Shown here in pieces: positions 5,787 to 12,183 of a stretch of DNA of 12,329 bases; position 1 is the stretch's first letter; the number at the start of each line of letters is the position of its first letter. Source of the DNA: Actinomycetes bacterium (lineage in GTDB: Bacteria > Actinomycetota > Acidimicrobiia > Acidimicrobiales > Acidimicrobiaceae); assembly GCA_021823045.1 (NCBI GenBank), contig JAKAPB010000020.1, positions 1 to 12,329 on the forward strand. The letters are read 5' to 3'. Below the pieces are notes generated by a model, which saw only the letters and a program-made list of their open reading frames with translations, was not told the DNA's origin and ran no database searches. Both the position numbers and the translations under genes were made by a program.

Positions 5787-6644
5787 TTGGAACCGAGAAT
5801 TGGAGTGGTCGGCTGCGGACTGATGGGTTCGGGTATCGCAGAAGTTTGTGCGAGGTCAGGCCTGGATGTAATCGTGGTCGAATCCAATAAAGAAGCCTTG
5901 ATGAGAGGTCAGGATAAGGTAGCGTCCTCTCTCGCCCGCGCCGCCAAGGGTGGCAAAATTACCGAGGCGGAGAGGGAAAGGTCTATCGAGCTCCTAACTT
6001 TTTCCGAGGAGATGGAGGCACTCTTTGACCGCGACATCGTCATAGAGGCGATTGTCGAGTCAGAGGTAGCAAAGATCGATGTATTCAAAGGTCTCGACTC
6101 CATTGTCAAGTCTGAGGATGCAATCCTTGCCTCGAACACCTCTTCGATTCCGATAATGAAGCTTGCGATGGCGACTAAGCGTCCAGCGTCGGTGATTGGA
6201 ATCCATTTTTTCAATCCAGTTCCAGTACTACCGCTGGTCGAATTGGTACGGTCGCTTTTGACTTCGGAAGTCGTTGAGAAGAAGGCCCAGGAGTTTGCCG
6301 AAGGACTTCTTCACAAGACGGTCATCAGGTCGAAGGACCGGGCTGGGTTCATTGTCAATGCTTTGCTGATTCCATATCTACTTTCGGCGGTTCGGATGTT
6401 CGAAACCGGGTTTGCGAGTGCCGAGGATATCGATCAGGGAATGGTGAAGGGTTGTGCTCATCCGATGGGACCCCTCGCTTTGACCGACCTTATCGGGCTT
6501 GATACGACGATGGCGGTCGCCGAATCGCTCTATGAGGAGTTCAAGGAGCCGCTATATGCCCCACCGCCACTGCTATCGCGAATGTGCGAAGCGGGACTTT
6601 TAGGGCGCAAGAGCGGGCGCGGTTTTTACGACTACTCAAAGTAG
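5787..6644 (+). CDS. hbd: 3-hydroxyacyl-CoA (3-hydroxybutyryl-CoA) dehydrogenase
   Basis: This 285-residue NAD-dependent enzyme oxidises 3-hydroxyacyl-CoA to 3-ketoacyl-CoA, the third step of beta-oxidation, or works in reverse in butanoyl-CoA metabolism. It is a stand-alone enzyme of normal length, not a fusion to a hydratase. The Rossmann fingerprint GVVGCGLMGSGIA is at 6-18 with the acidic residue E32 ending strand two. By alignment with the human enzyme the catalytic set is S119 (ASNTSS), H140 with E152 (GIHFFNPVP to LVELV) and N191 (GFIVNALL). The C-terminal domain ends GLLGRKSGRGFYDYSK, typical of the family. The TTG start is supported by AGGAGG at 5773-5778 with an 8-base spacer, and upstream codons add nothing conserved. 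gltX follows after 44 bp, possibly on the same transcript. The bacterial names hbd, paaH and fadB2 all fit. Confidence 0.93.
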   Translation: MEPRIGVVGCGLMGSGIAEVCARSGLDVIVVESNKEALMRGQDKVASSLARAAKGGKITEAERERSIELLTFSEEMEALFDRDIVIEAIVESEVAKIDVFKGLDSIVKSEDAILASNTSSIPIMKLAMATKRPASVIGIHFFNPVPVLPLVELVRSLLTSEVVEKKAQEFAEGLLHKTVIRSKDRAGFIVNALLIPYLLSAVRMFETGFASAEDIDQGMVKGCAHPMGPLALTDLIGLDTTMAVAESLYEEFKEPLYAPPPLLSRMCEAGLLGRKSGRGFYDYSK

Positions 6645-6688
6645 TTAGCTCCGGCTCACCCTATCGGTGCAACTAGCATCGAGTAATC

Positions 6689-8101
6689 ATGTATGAAGCT
6701 CCAAGAGTAAGGTTTGCGCCATCGCCGACGGGTTACTTTCACGTCGGTGGTGCGCGTACCGCCCTTTTTAACTGGCTGTTTGCTAAACGTTTCGGGGGTG
6801 TCTTCGTTCTAAGGATTGAAGACACCGATGAGGCGCGAAACCGGTCCGAATGGATTGACGGCATCTGCTCCGCCCTGCAGTGGCTCCAGATCACTTGGGA
6901 CGAGGGACCCTATTTGCAGTCTGAGAGGTTAGACCTTTATGCGAGGGCCGCTCAGAGCCTCTTTGACGCTGGCAAGGCTTACTACTGTGACTGTCAGCGA
7001 TCGGAGATCGACGAGCGTGTTAAAACGGCTGGTCTGCCGCCTGGGTACGACGGTTTCTGTCGTGACCGTGGACTAGAAGTGGCTCCGGGTCGTGCGTTGC
7101 GATTCAAGGTGCCCAAAGACGGCGAGACGGTGGTCGATGACCTCGTTAGGGGTAGGGTGGCCTTTGATAATGGCACCATCGACGACTTCGTTCTGGTTAA
7201 GGGGAATCGGGCTCCTCTATTTGTTCTCGCAAATGTTGTCGACGACCTTGACATGAGGATCACTCACGTCATAAGGGCTGAGGAGCATCTTCCCACTACG
7301 CCTAAGGCCATCTTGGTGTATGAGGCCCTGGGCCAGAAGGCGCCACAGTTTGCCCATGTCCCGGTGCTTGTGAATGAGAAGCGGCAAAAGCTCTCAAAGA
7401 GGCGCGACAGGGTTGCGGTAGAGGATTACAAGGAGATGGGATTTCTCCCCGAAGCGATGGAAAACTACCTAGTACTTCTGGGCTGGAGCCCCGGGGATGA
7501 CCGAGAATTTCTTACTAGAGAGCAAGAGCTGGAACTCTTTAGCCTCGACAGGGTTGGTCACTCGCCTTCGTTTTTCGATGTTACCAAAATGCTTCATTTC
7601 AATAAGCATTATATTTCGCTGCTTTCACCAGAGGATTTATTGCAAGCCGCCCTTCCATATCTCGAGGCGTGCGACTTTTGGGATGGTTCGACAGAGCAGC
7701 GAAGCAGCTTCTTGAAGCTTGCTCCGGAAATCTGCACCAGGATCGGTCTACTTTCAGAAGTGCCCTCAATGGTGGACTTCATCTACCAGGGTCAGCTCAA
7801 ATTCGACGAGGCCGCATTCAGCTCGGTAGCTTCCGATAAGGGTTCAAAGGATCTACTCGAAAGGTCCGTGGAGATTTTTTCGAGTCTTGACCATTTTGGG
7901 CGAGAAGAGCTGGAGGTGGCTTGCCGGGCGTGGGCAGAGGAGAGCGGACTAAGCCTCAGGAAACTCCAGGTACCAATTCGAGTCGCTATCACCGGTAAGA
8001 AGATCGGCCCACCGCTTTTTAGTGCCATGGAGGTGCTGGGAAGCAAGGCTTGTCTGAGTCGTTTAGCCGAACTGGCGCACATGCTAACAGAAGCAGATTG
8101 A
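6689..8101 (+). CDS. gltX: Glutamyl-tRNA synthetase, probably non-discriminating
   Basis: A 470-residue class I aminoacyl-tRNA synthetase that joins glutamate to its tRNA in the cytoplasm. The ATP-binding HIGH-type motif is in RFAPSPTGYFHVGGARTAL (8-26, HVGG at 18-21) and the KMSKS-type loop is KLSKR (234-238). The zinc-domain region shows C100, C102 and C124, but the fourth ligand position (His in E. coli) is D126 here, so zinc binding may be altered. The helical anticodon-binding half fills 300-470. The ATG at 6689 has only a weak upstream GAG as SD. The stop overlaps the TTG start of the next gene. Actinomycetes generally lack GlnRS and rely on GluRS plus GatCAB to make Gln-tRNA. The tRNA-Gln and tRNA-Glu genes about 0.7-0.9 kb downstream fit that role. 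Confidence 0.95.
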   Translation: MYEAPRVRFAPSPTGYFHVGGARTALFNWLFAKRFGGVFVLRIEDTDEARNRSEWIDGICSALQWLQITWDEGPYLQSERLDLYARAAQSLFDAGKAYYCDCQRSEIDERVKTAGLPPGYDGFCRDRGLEVAPGRALRFKVPKDGETVVDDLVRGRVAFDNGTIDDFVLVKGNRAPLFVLANVVDDLDMRITHVIRAEEHLPTTPKAILVYEALGQKAPQFAHVPVLVNEKRQKLSKRRDRVAVEDYKEMGFLPEAMENYLVLLGWSPGDDREFLTREQELELFSLDRVGHSPSFFDVTKMLHFNKHYISLLSPEDLLQAALPYLEACDFWDGSTEQRSSFLKLAPEICTRIGLLSEVPSMVDFIYQGQLKFDEAAFSSVASDKGSKDLLERSVEIFSSLDHFGREELEVACRAWAEESGLSLRKLQVPIRVAITGKKIGPPLFSAMEVLGSKACLSRLAELAHMLTEAD

Positions 8102-8769
8102 GCAAGGCCTACGTAGCTAGCGAAACTGATATCGTTCGGCACCATTCGATACTTGCCGTCTTTTTGGTCTTGGTAATTGCTCCACTCAGCTACCTTGTGG
8201 CCTGTTTTGGCGAGGTCTATCTAACCTCGTTGGTCTCCTACCACGTAAAGGCGGACGCCATCGTTGTTATGGGAGCAGCGGAGTTCGATGGTGTGCCTTC
8301 TAAAGTGCTCGCTGCGCGCCTCAATCAGGCCAGCAATCTTTTTACTATGCGCCTGTCCTCGCTAGTTATATTGACCGGTGGAAAAGAGCGGAACGACAGG
8401 TTTACCGAAGCCATTGCGGCAAAGTCATATCTTTTGAAGCTGGGAATACCCGCTCGGGATATCGTTTCTCTTTCAGCGGGAAGGGATACCTTTGAGGAGG
8501 CCGACGAGGCCGCAACATACCTAAGGCAGCGGGGCCTTAAATCGGCCCTTATAGTTTCTGACCCATTTCACAGTTTCAGGGCGACCCAGATCTTTTCGCA
8601 ACTGGGCTTGGACGTACACCCATCTCCCACCAGGACTTCTCCAATACGGGGTGAACTTGCGCTTCGATATATGGCGCGAGAAGCGTTAGCGGTGGCGGCA
8701 GGAAATTTGATAGGATACAGAAGCCTCAGCAATCTACTACATGGAGCGCCGCTAGTCCGGCTATGGTGA
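8098..8769 (+). CDS. YdcF/DUF218-family membrane-anchored protein
   Basis: A 223-residue protein with an N-terminal membrane anchor (about 16-37) and a DUF218 domain of the YdcF/SanA/ElyC group, whose members act in envelope functions but lack a well-defined reaction. Conserved blocks are ADAIVVMGA (52-60), LTGGKERNDRFTEA (92-105), the TFEEADEA segment (131-138) and SDPFHSFRA (154-162), in normal order. The TTG at 8098 is chosen as start because it overlaps the gltX stop (TTGA) and the membrane segment then lies close to the N-terminus. The frame is also open back to a TTG at 8050, inside gltX. tRNA-Gln begins 18 bp after the stop, so transcription may run from gltX through the tRNA. The envelope role is inferred from family, not context. 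Confidence 0.82.
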   Translation: MSKAYVASETDIVRHHSILAVFLVLVIAPLSYLVACFGEVYLTSLVSYHVKADAIVVMGAAEFDGVPSKVLAARLNQASNLFTMRLSSLVILTGGKERNDRFTEAIAAKSYLLKLGIPARDIVSLSAGRDTFEEADEAATYLRQRGLKSALIVSDPFHSFRATQIFSQLGLDVHPSPTRTSPIRGELALRYMAREALAVAAGNLIGYRSLSNLLHGAPLVRLW

Positions 8770-8787
8770 TTGTTGGCTTTAAGCCAT

Positions 8788-8859
8788 TCGGGGGTGGTGT
8801 AATCGGCAACACTACAGGTTCTGGCCCTGTCATTGGGGGTTCGAGTCCTCCCCCCCGAG
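8788..8859 (+). tRNA. tRNA-Gln (anticodon CTG)
   Basis: A full cloverleaf can be folded. Acceptor TCGGGGG (8788-8794) pairs with CCCCCGA (8852-8858). The D stem is GTGT/ACAC. The anticodon stem is ACAGG/CCTGT with loop TTCTGGC, giving anticodon CTG at 8821-8823. The T stem is GGGGG/CCTCC around TTCGAGT (8840-8846). The discriminator is G8859. CCA is not encoded. It reads CAG codons and starts 18 bp after the YdcF-family gene. Confidence 0.95.
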
Positions 8860-8864
8860 CTCAA

Positions 8865-8895
8865 GGTTGGTGGGTGCAATCCGCACCCACCAACT
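8865..8895 (+). terminator. Strong hairpin directly after tRNA-Gln
   Basis: GTTGGTGGGTGC (8866-8877) pairs perfectly with GCACCCACCAAC (8883-8894) around the 5-nt loop AATCC. It begins 6 bases after the tRNA end. No T-run follows (TATGG), so it is either a tail-less actinomycete-type terminator or a processing/3' stability element. Confidence 0.55.
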
Positions 8896-8965
8896 ATGGA
8901 TGATGAGGTCCTTAGCGGCGGTGCCTTCGTAGGTTGTCACTAGTATCTAAGGTCTTGAAATTGTT

Positions 8966-9038
8966 GGCCCCATCGTCTAGAGGCCTAGGACATCACCCTC
9001 TCAAGGTGGAGACACGGGTTCAAATCCCGTTGGGGCTG
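8966..9038 (+). tRNA. tRNA-Glu (anticodon CTC)
   Basis: Acceptor GGCCCCA (8966-8972) pairs with TGGGGCT (9031-9037), with one G-T end pair. The D arm GTC...GAC is present. The anticodon stem TCACC/GGTGG encloses CTCTCAA, giving anticodon CTC at 9000-9002. The T stem ACGGG/CCCGT encloses TTCAAAT. The discriminator is G9038 and no CCA is encoded. It reads GAG codons. It lies 107 bp after tRNA-Gln and is followed by its own terminator. Confidence 0.96.
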
Positions 9039-9041
9039 CTA

Positions 9042-9071
9042 GGGGTTAGTAAATGTGCTAACCCTGTTTTT
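9042..9071 (+). terminator. Intrinsic terminator after tRNA-Glu
   Basis: GGGTTAG (9043-9049) pairs with CTAACCC (9058-9064) around an 8-nt loop, followed by TGTTTTT (9065-9071). It sits 4 bases past the tRNA-Glu end and marks the close of the tRNA transcript. Confidence 0.85.
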
Positions 9072-9185
9072 CCTTCGCATGCAGAGCGTGCCTAGATTTC
9101 AATTTCTCCGAATCTCGTCGGCTATGTCACGGCCTGGAACGGTTCTGATTTAGGTTAGAAGGTGGGCAGTTAATTTTTTGCTAGC

Positions 9186-9197
9186 TCGGTCGACCGA
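9186..9197. promoter_or_regulatory. 12-bp palindrome upstream of the class IV aminotransferase
   Basis: TCGGTCGACCGA is a perfect palindrome 33 bp before the ATG at 9231, close to where a promoter or operator would be expected. The rest of 9072-9230 shows no gene and no clear promoter boxes. Confidence 0.3.
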
Positions 9198-9230
9198 TTT
9201 TAGGGCTGAAATAGTGCGGGAGGAACGGAC

Positions 9231-10058
9231 ATGCTGGTCTATATAGACGGAGAGGTCCTAGCAGAGCCAGACGCAAAGGTATCGGTCTTTGATCACGGTC
9301 TTGTGACGGGAGACGGAGCATTCGAGACACTTGCGGTGTACCAAGGTCAAGTGTTTGCGACTTCGAGGCACCTTGCCAGGCTGGAGAGGACTTGCAAAGG
9401 TATGAGGCTGGACCCTCCGGACCTGGCTGAAGTTGAAAAGGCAGTCAGGAGGGTCGTCGAAGAGAATGGGATTGTCGATGGAAAAGTCAGGATTACATAT
9501 ACTGCGGGCGATTCAGGGCTAGGTTCGGCTAGATCGAATTCGAAACGGCGTCTGATCGTTGCCTGCGAGGTGGGCGAGCGTACAACCTCCGCAACCAACG
9601 TTGCTATCTCTCCTTGGCCTAGGAGTGAAGTCGGAGTGCTGGCTGGACTGAAGACCACCTCCTATGCCGAAAACGTAATCTGCTTGGACTGGGCGTTAGA
9701 AAGAGGGGCTAGCGAGGTAATCTTCAAAAACCTCAAGGGTCACCTCTGCGAGGGTTCTGGGAGTAACATTTTTTTCGTTCAAAATGGCCAGCTTTATACT
9801 CCAGCGGTTTCCACCGGCTGCTTGGCCGGTGTAACTCGGGACTTAATTGTTGAAAGACTTGGTGCTAAGGAGATTGAGATCGAGGCGGAAGTACTTTATG
9901 ACGAGAGTGTCCAGGAGGCCTTTCTTTCCTCGACACTAAGGGAAGTACAGCCAATAGCGAAGATTGACTCGAGAAAGCTCTCGGAAGTTCCTGGTCCTAT
10001 TACCGCTAAGACGGCTCGTGGATTTCAGGAAATACTCGCCGAGGGGATGAATCCCTAG
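9231..10058 (+). CDS. Class IV PLP-dependent aminotransferase / aminodeoxychorismate lyase-like
   Basis: A 275-residue fold-type IV PLP enzyme. The family includes branched-chain aminotransferases, D-amino acid transaminases and 4-amino-4-deoxychorismate lyase (PabC, folate synthesis). The N-terminal FDHGLVTGDGAFETL (20-34) and HLARLERT (47-54) are hallmark segments. The catalytic lysine is K141 in GLKTTSYAEN. E174 in the LCEGSGSNIF segment and the GVTR turn (200-203) hold the cofactor. SSTLREVQPI (233-242) follows the family pattern of the C-terminal substrate loop. The ATG at 9231 follows GGGAGGA with a 6-base spacer. The length and the ALERGASEVIF segment resemble actinobacterial pabC annotations, but the substrate cannot be settled from sequence and no folate gene lies beside it. 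The XdhC-family gene is 77 bp downstream on the same strand. Confidence 0.85.
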   Translation: MLVYIDGEVLAEPDAKVSVFDHGLVTGDGAFETLAVYQGQVFATSRHLARLERTCKGMRLDPPDLAEVEKAVRRVVEENGIVDGKVRITYTAGDSGLGSARSNSKRRLIVACEVGERTTSATNVAISPWPRSEVGVLAGLKTTSYAENVICLDWALERGASEVIFKNLKGHLCEGSGSNIFFVQNGQLYTPAVSTGCLAGVTRDLIVERLGAKEIEIEAEVLYDESVQEAFLSSTLREVQPIAKIDSRKLSEVPGPITAKTARGFQEILAEGMNP

Positions 10059-10135
10059 CTCTACTTGGTTGATAGCAGCTTGGATCTGTTATCTGATACT
10101 AAGAGTTTTGACTTGGAGTCAGCTGGGCGCCCTAA

Positions 10136-11152
10136 ATGAGCCTTAAACGAGTGGAGGTTGTTTTGGACAGATCTCGGATTGTAAGAGATTTCCGATCCGC
10201 CGGAGATGGCAAAGAGGCGGTTTTTGTCAGAGTCATTGCTATGACCGGTTTCGGAGGACGTGAATCTGGCGAAATTTTGCTCATTTCAAGCGAATCCAAG
10301 TGGGGGCGTCTATTCGGTGATGACCTTGGAAGCGAGTTTTACGACAGAGCTAGGCAAGCTGCTACCTCGACTTCAATAGCAGAGTTTTTTGAATGGCCCA
10401 TTGGCGATAGCAAAGCAGTCGAGCTCGGCTTGGCGTGTGGTGGGGTAGCGACCATTGGATCGCGTGTTGTTTCTTCCCTGCCACCAGCCTTCTTAGATGC
10501 CTTAGCACGCCGAATTCCGGTCACGCTGGTCACTGGTGAAGGGCCACACGAAGCAGCAGTGATAGTTGGGGTCCGCAACGAGGTTCAGATGGCGACCTCG
10601 GTATATCCCGTCGATGTACTTGACCGGGCGAAAGAAATTCACTCTCGTGGCCTTGATTTTGTTGAGCTAATTTCCTTCGAAGGCAGTGATTTTTTGATAG
10701 AGAGCTATGCACCGCCCTCGCTGGTATTGGTGGTGGGATCGGGGACTTTAGCTAAGGCGGTTGAATCCCAGTTCCGTTTGGTTGGTATGGAAGTTAGTAC
10801 GAGCGACTCAGGTGAGGAAGCTTTGGAAATAGCCCAATCTCTTGGACCGAATGATGCATTAATTCTCCTGTCGCACGATCACGACTTGACCACGCCTATC
10901 GCAACCTCCGTGCTCGCGATGTCTTTAGGGACCTATATAGGAAGCCTTGGTTCGCGGCACACGCAACAGGAAAGGCGGAAGCGCCTTGCAAACTTTGATC
11001 TCAGTGTTTGCTTTTTTGGTCCGGTTGGGTTCGACTTAGGATCTCGTACCCCACCCGAGACGGCGCTTGCAATTAGTGCCGAATTTCTCGCCTATAGAAA
11101 CCAACGGGGCGGCGGGTCCCTGCGAGATACCCAGGGACCCATTAACGGCTAA
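10136..11152 (+). CDS. XdhC/CoxI-family molybdoenzyme maturation factor
   Basis: A 338-residue protein with both halves of the XdhC/CoxI family. The N-terminal domain carries the ELGLACGGVATIGSR segment (CGG at 101-103). The C-terminal Rossmann domain has LVLVVGSGTLAKA (197-207), the SHDHDLTTPI stretch, TYIGSLGSRHTQQERRKRL (266-284) and FFGPVGFDLGSRTPPETAL (293-311). Known relatives bind molybdenum cofactor, help sulfurate it and insert it into xanthine dehydrogenase or CO dehydrogenase-type enzymes. No molybdenum hydroxylase subunit is in the window, so its client is elsewhere, or it has an altered role. The ATG at 10136 lacks a convincing SD. A GTG at 10151 is the alternative start. It follows the class IV PLP gene with a 77-bp gap containing an imperfect hairpin (10071-10093). 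Confidence 0.87.
   Translation: MSLKRVEVVLDRSRIVRDFRSAGDGKEAVFVRVIAMTGFGGRESGEILLISSESKWGRLFGDDLGSEFYDRARQAATSTSIAEFFEWPIGDSKAVELGLACGGVATIGSRVVSSLPPAFLDALARRIPVTLVTGEGPHEAAVIVGVRNEVQMATSVYPVDVLDRAKEIHSRGLDFVELISFEGSDFLIESYAPPSLVLVVGSGTLAKAVESQFRLVGMEVSTSDSGEEALEIAQSLGPNDALILLSHDHDLTTPIATSVLAMSLGTYIGSLGSRHTQQERRKRLANFDLSVCFFGPVGFDLGSRTPPETALAISAEFLAYRNQRGGGSLRDTQGPING
11114..11140 (+). terminator. Hairpin overlapping the 3' end of the xdhC-like gene
   Basis: GGGTCCCTG (11114-11122) and CAGGGACCC (11132-11140) form a perfect 9-bp stem within the last codons before the TAA. Only a short AT-rich tail follows. It lies next to the 41-bp gap separating this gene from the convergent gene ending at 11194, so a terminator role is plausible, but its coding overlap and missing T-run leave doubt. 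Confidence 0.4.
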
Positions 11153-11193
11153 TGTTCTATTTACCTAAGGCTTGCACCTGGATGTATCGCTGA

Positions 11194-11994
11194 CTAGACA
11201 ACGGGGAGGGTCAACGAGATAGATTCTGAGCTGTGCCTTTTCTCGGTGGGTCTGATCGCTGTGCCCATGGCAAGGAATTCGGTTGCGTGTTCACCCCAAA
11301 CGTGGTTTGAGACGACGAGGTTAGTACCTACTATCCCCAAGGCGGCGGAGCGCTCTGCCTCGGCTTGCATTCTCGACAGTGCCAGCTCCCGGGCTGTATA
11401 GATGTCTTGGGTATATTGTGCCATTTCCACATTGGTGCCGGTCTGTTTCAAGGCCGACATCATCGACTGATGGGCTACGTGATATACGCAGGTTCCAAGG
11501 CAGAACGCAACGGGAACATATCCCCTTTGTGCGAGCATGAACATATCCTGTCCAGAGAGGTCTGAAGTGAATGGCTTTCCGTCAGGGCGCTTCGACTCTC
11601 CTGGATTAACTTTGCTTCTCACGGCAGTACCAGCGGCGATGAACTCCAGGACGTCCTGCCCCCACGCGTACATGTTCATCTCTATGTGTACTCCACAGAT
11701 TCCATCCGCTTCCAATTCGGCAGCCTCCGCCTCCATCCTGCTAAGGGCTAATTCTCTGGCCGAATACATGGCTTGGGTCAGTACCGTTAGCTCTTGCGAG
11801 CTTCCCCACCTGGCTATTTGAATCCCCACGTGGTAAATCGAGGTTCCCATGACGAAGCCCAGCGGCTGATAGCCAACGTCATCGAGCAGCGCAAATTCTG
11901 ATACCGAAAGATCTGAAGTGAAGGTCTTGCCGGTCGGAGACCCAAGCGTATGCGACAGCCTGGTCTTGGCCGGTTGTATTGAAATTTGGTCCAT
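11194..11994 (-). CDS. Tandem double YbjQ-like (putative heavy-metal-binding fold) protein
   Basis: A 266-residue soluble protein made of two homologous halves, about 23-126 and 140-248. Each half has FTSDLS (25-30; 142-147), a GY-x-P-x-x-F-x-x-GT-x-x-YHV block ending at 56 and 173, ARELALSRM-x-AEA (from 79; from 201) and a C-terminal WG...EF-x-A-x-GTA-x-R (ending 126; 248). The second parts of each half match the YbjQ family (about 105 residues per domain, 'putative heavy-metal-binding'), whose function is not established. H55 and H172 are conserved between halves and could matter for ligand binding. The ATG at 11994 is chosen over an upstream TTG at 12006 because GGAGG lies 5 bases before it and the TTG overlaps that SD. 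There is no signal peptide or membrane segment. It converges on the xdhC-like gene, and its upstream side borders IS remnants. Confidence 0.75.
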   Translation of the reverse strand: MDQISIQPAKTRLSHTLGSPTGKTFTSDLSVSEFALLDDVGYQPLGFVMGTSIYHVGIQIARWGSSQELTVLTQAMYSARELALSRMEAEAAELEADGICGVHIEMNMYAWGQDVLEFIAAGTAVRSKVNPGESKRPDGKPFTSDLSGQDMFMLAQRGYVPVAFCLGTCVYHVAHQSMMSALKQTGTNVEMAQYTQDIYTARELALSRMQAEAERSAALGIVGTNLVVSNHVWGEHATEFLAMGTAIRPTEKRHSSESISLTLPVV

Positions 11995-12183
11995 TTGGTC
12001 CTCCAAGGTGCGCGGAGTTTGCGCAATTCAAAACCTATCACTTGCACCAGAGGACTAGAGTCTCCATTGATACTCTTTCTTCGTTGGGAGCTCATTTACC
12101 AGAATGGGGTGTGGGGCACAATGCCCCTGGCTTTAGCCATGGGGATGTAGAGCCCCACTAGGGCGAAGCCCTGAGACCTGCGC

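Noticed and set aside
5543..5887. 114-codon - frame across the leader of the 3-hydroxyacyl-CoA dehydrogenase
   Set aside because: It is antisense to the conserved NAD-binding motif at its upstream end, has no motif and is of low complexity (Ser/Thr/Pro).
10071..10093. Hairpin GATAGCAG/CTGTTATC between the PLP enzyme and XdhC genes as a terminator
   Set aside because: The stem is AT-rich with a G-T pair and no T-run follows; it is too weak to call.
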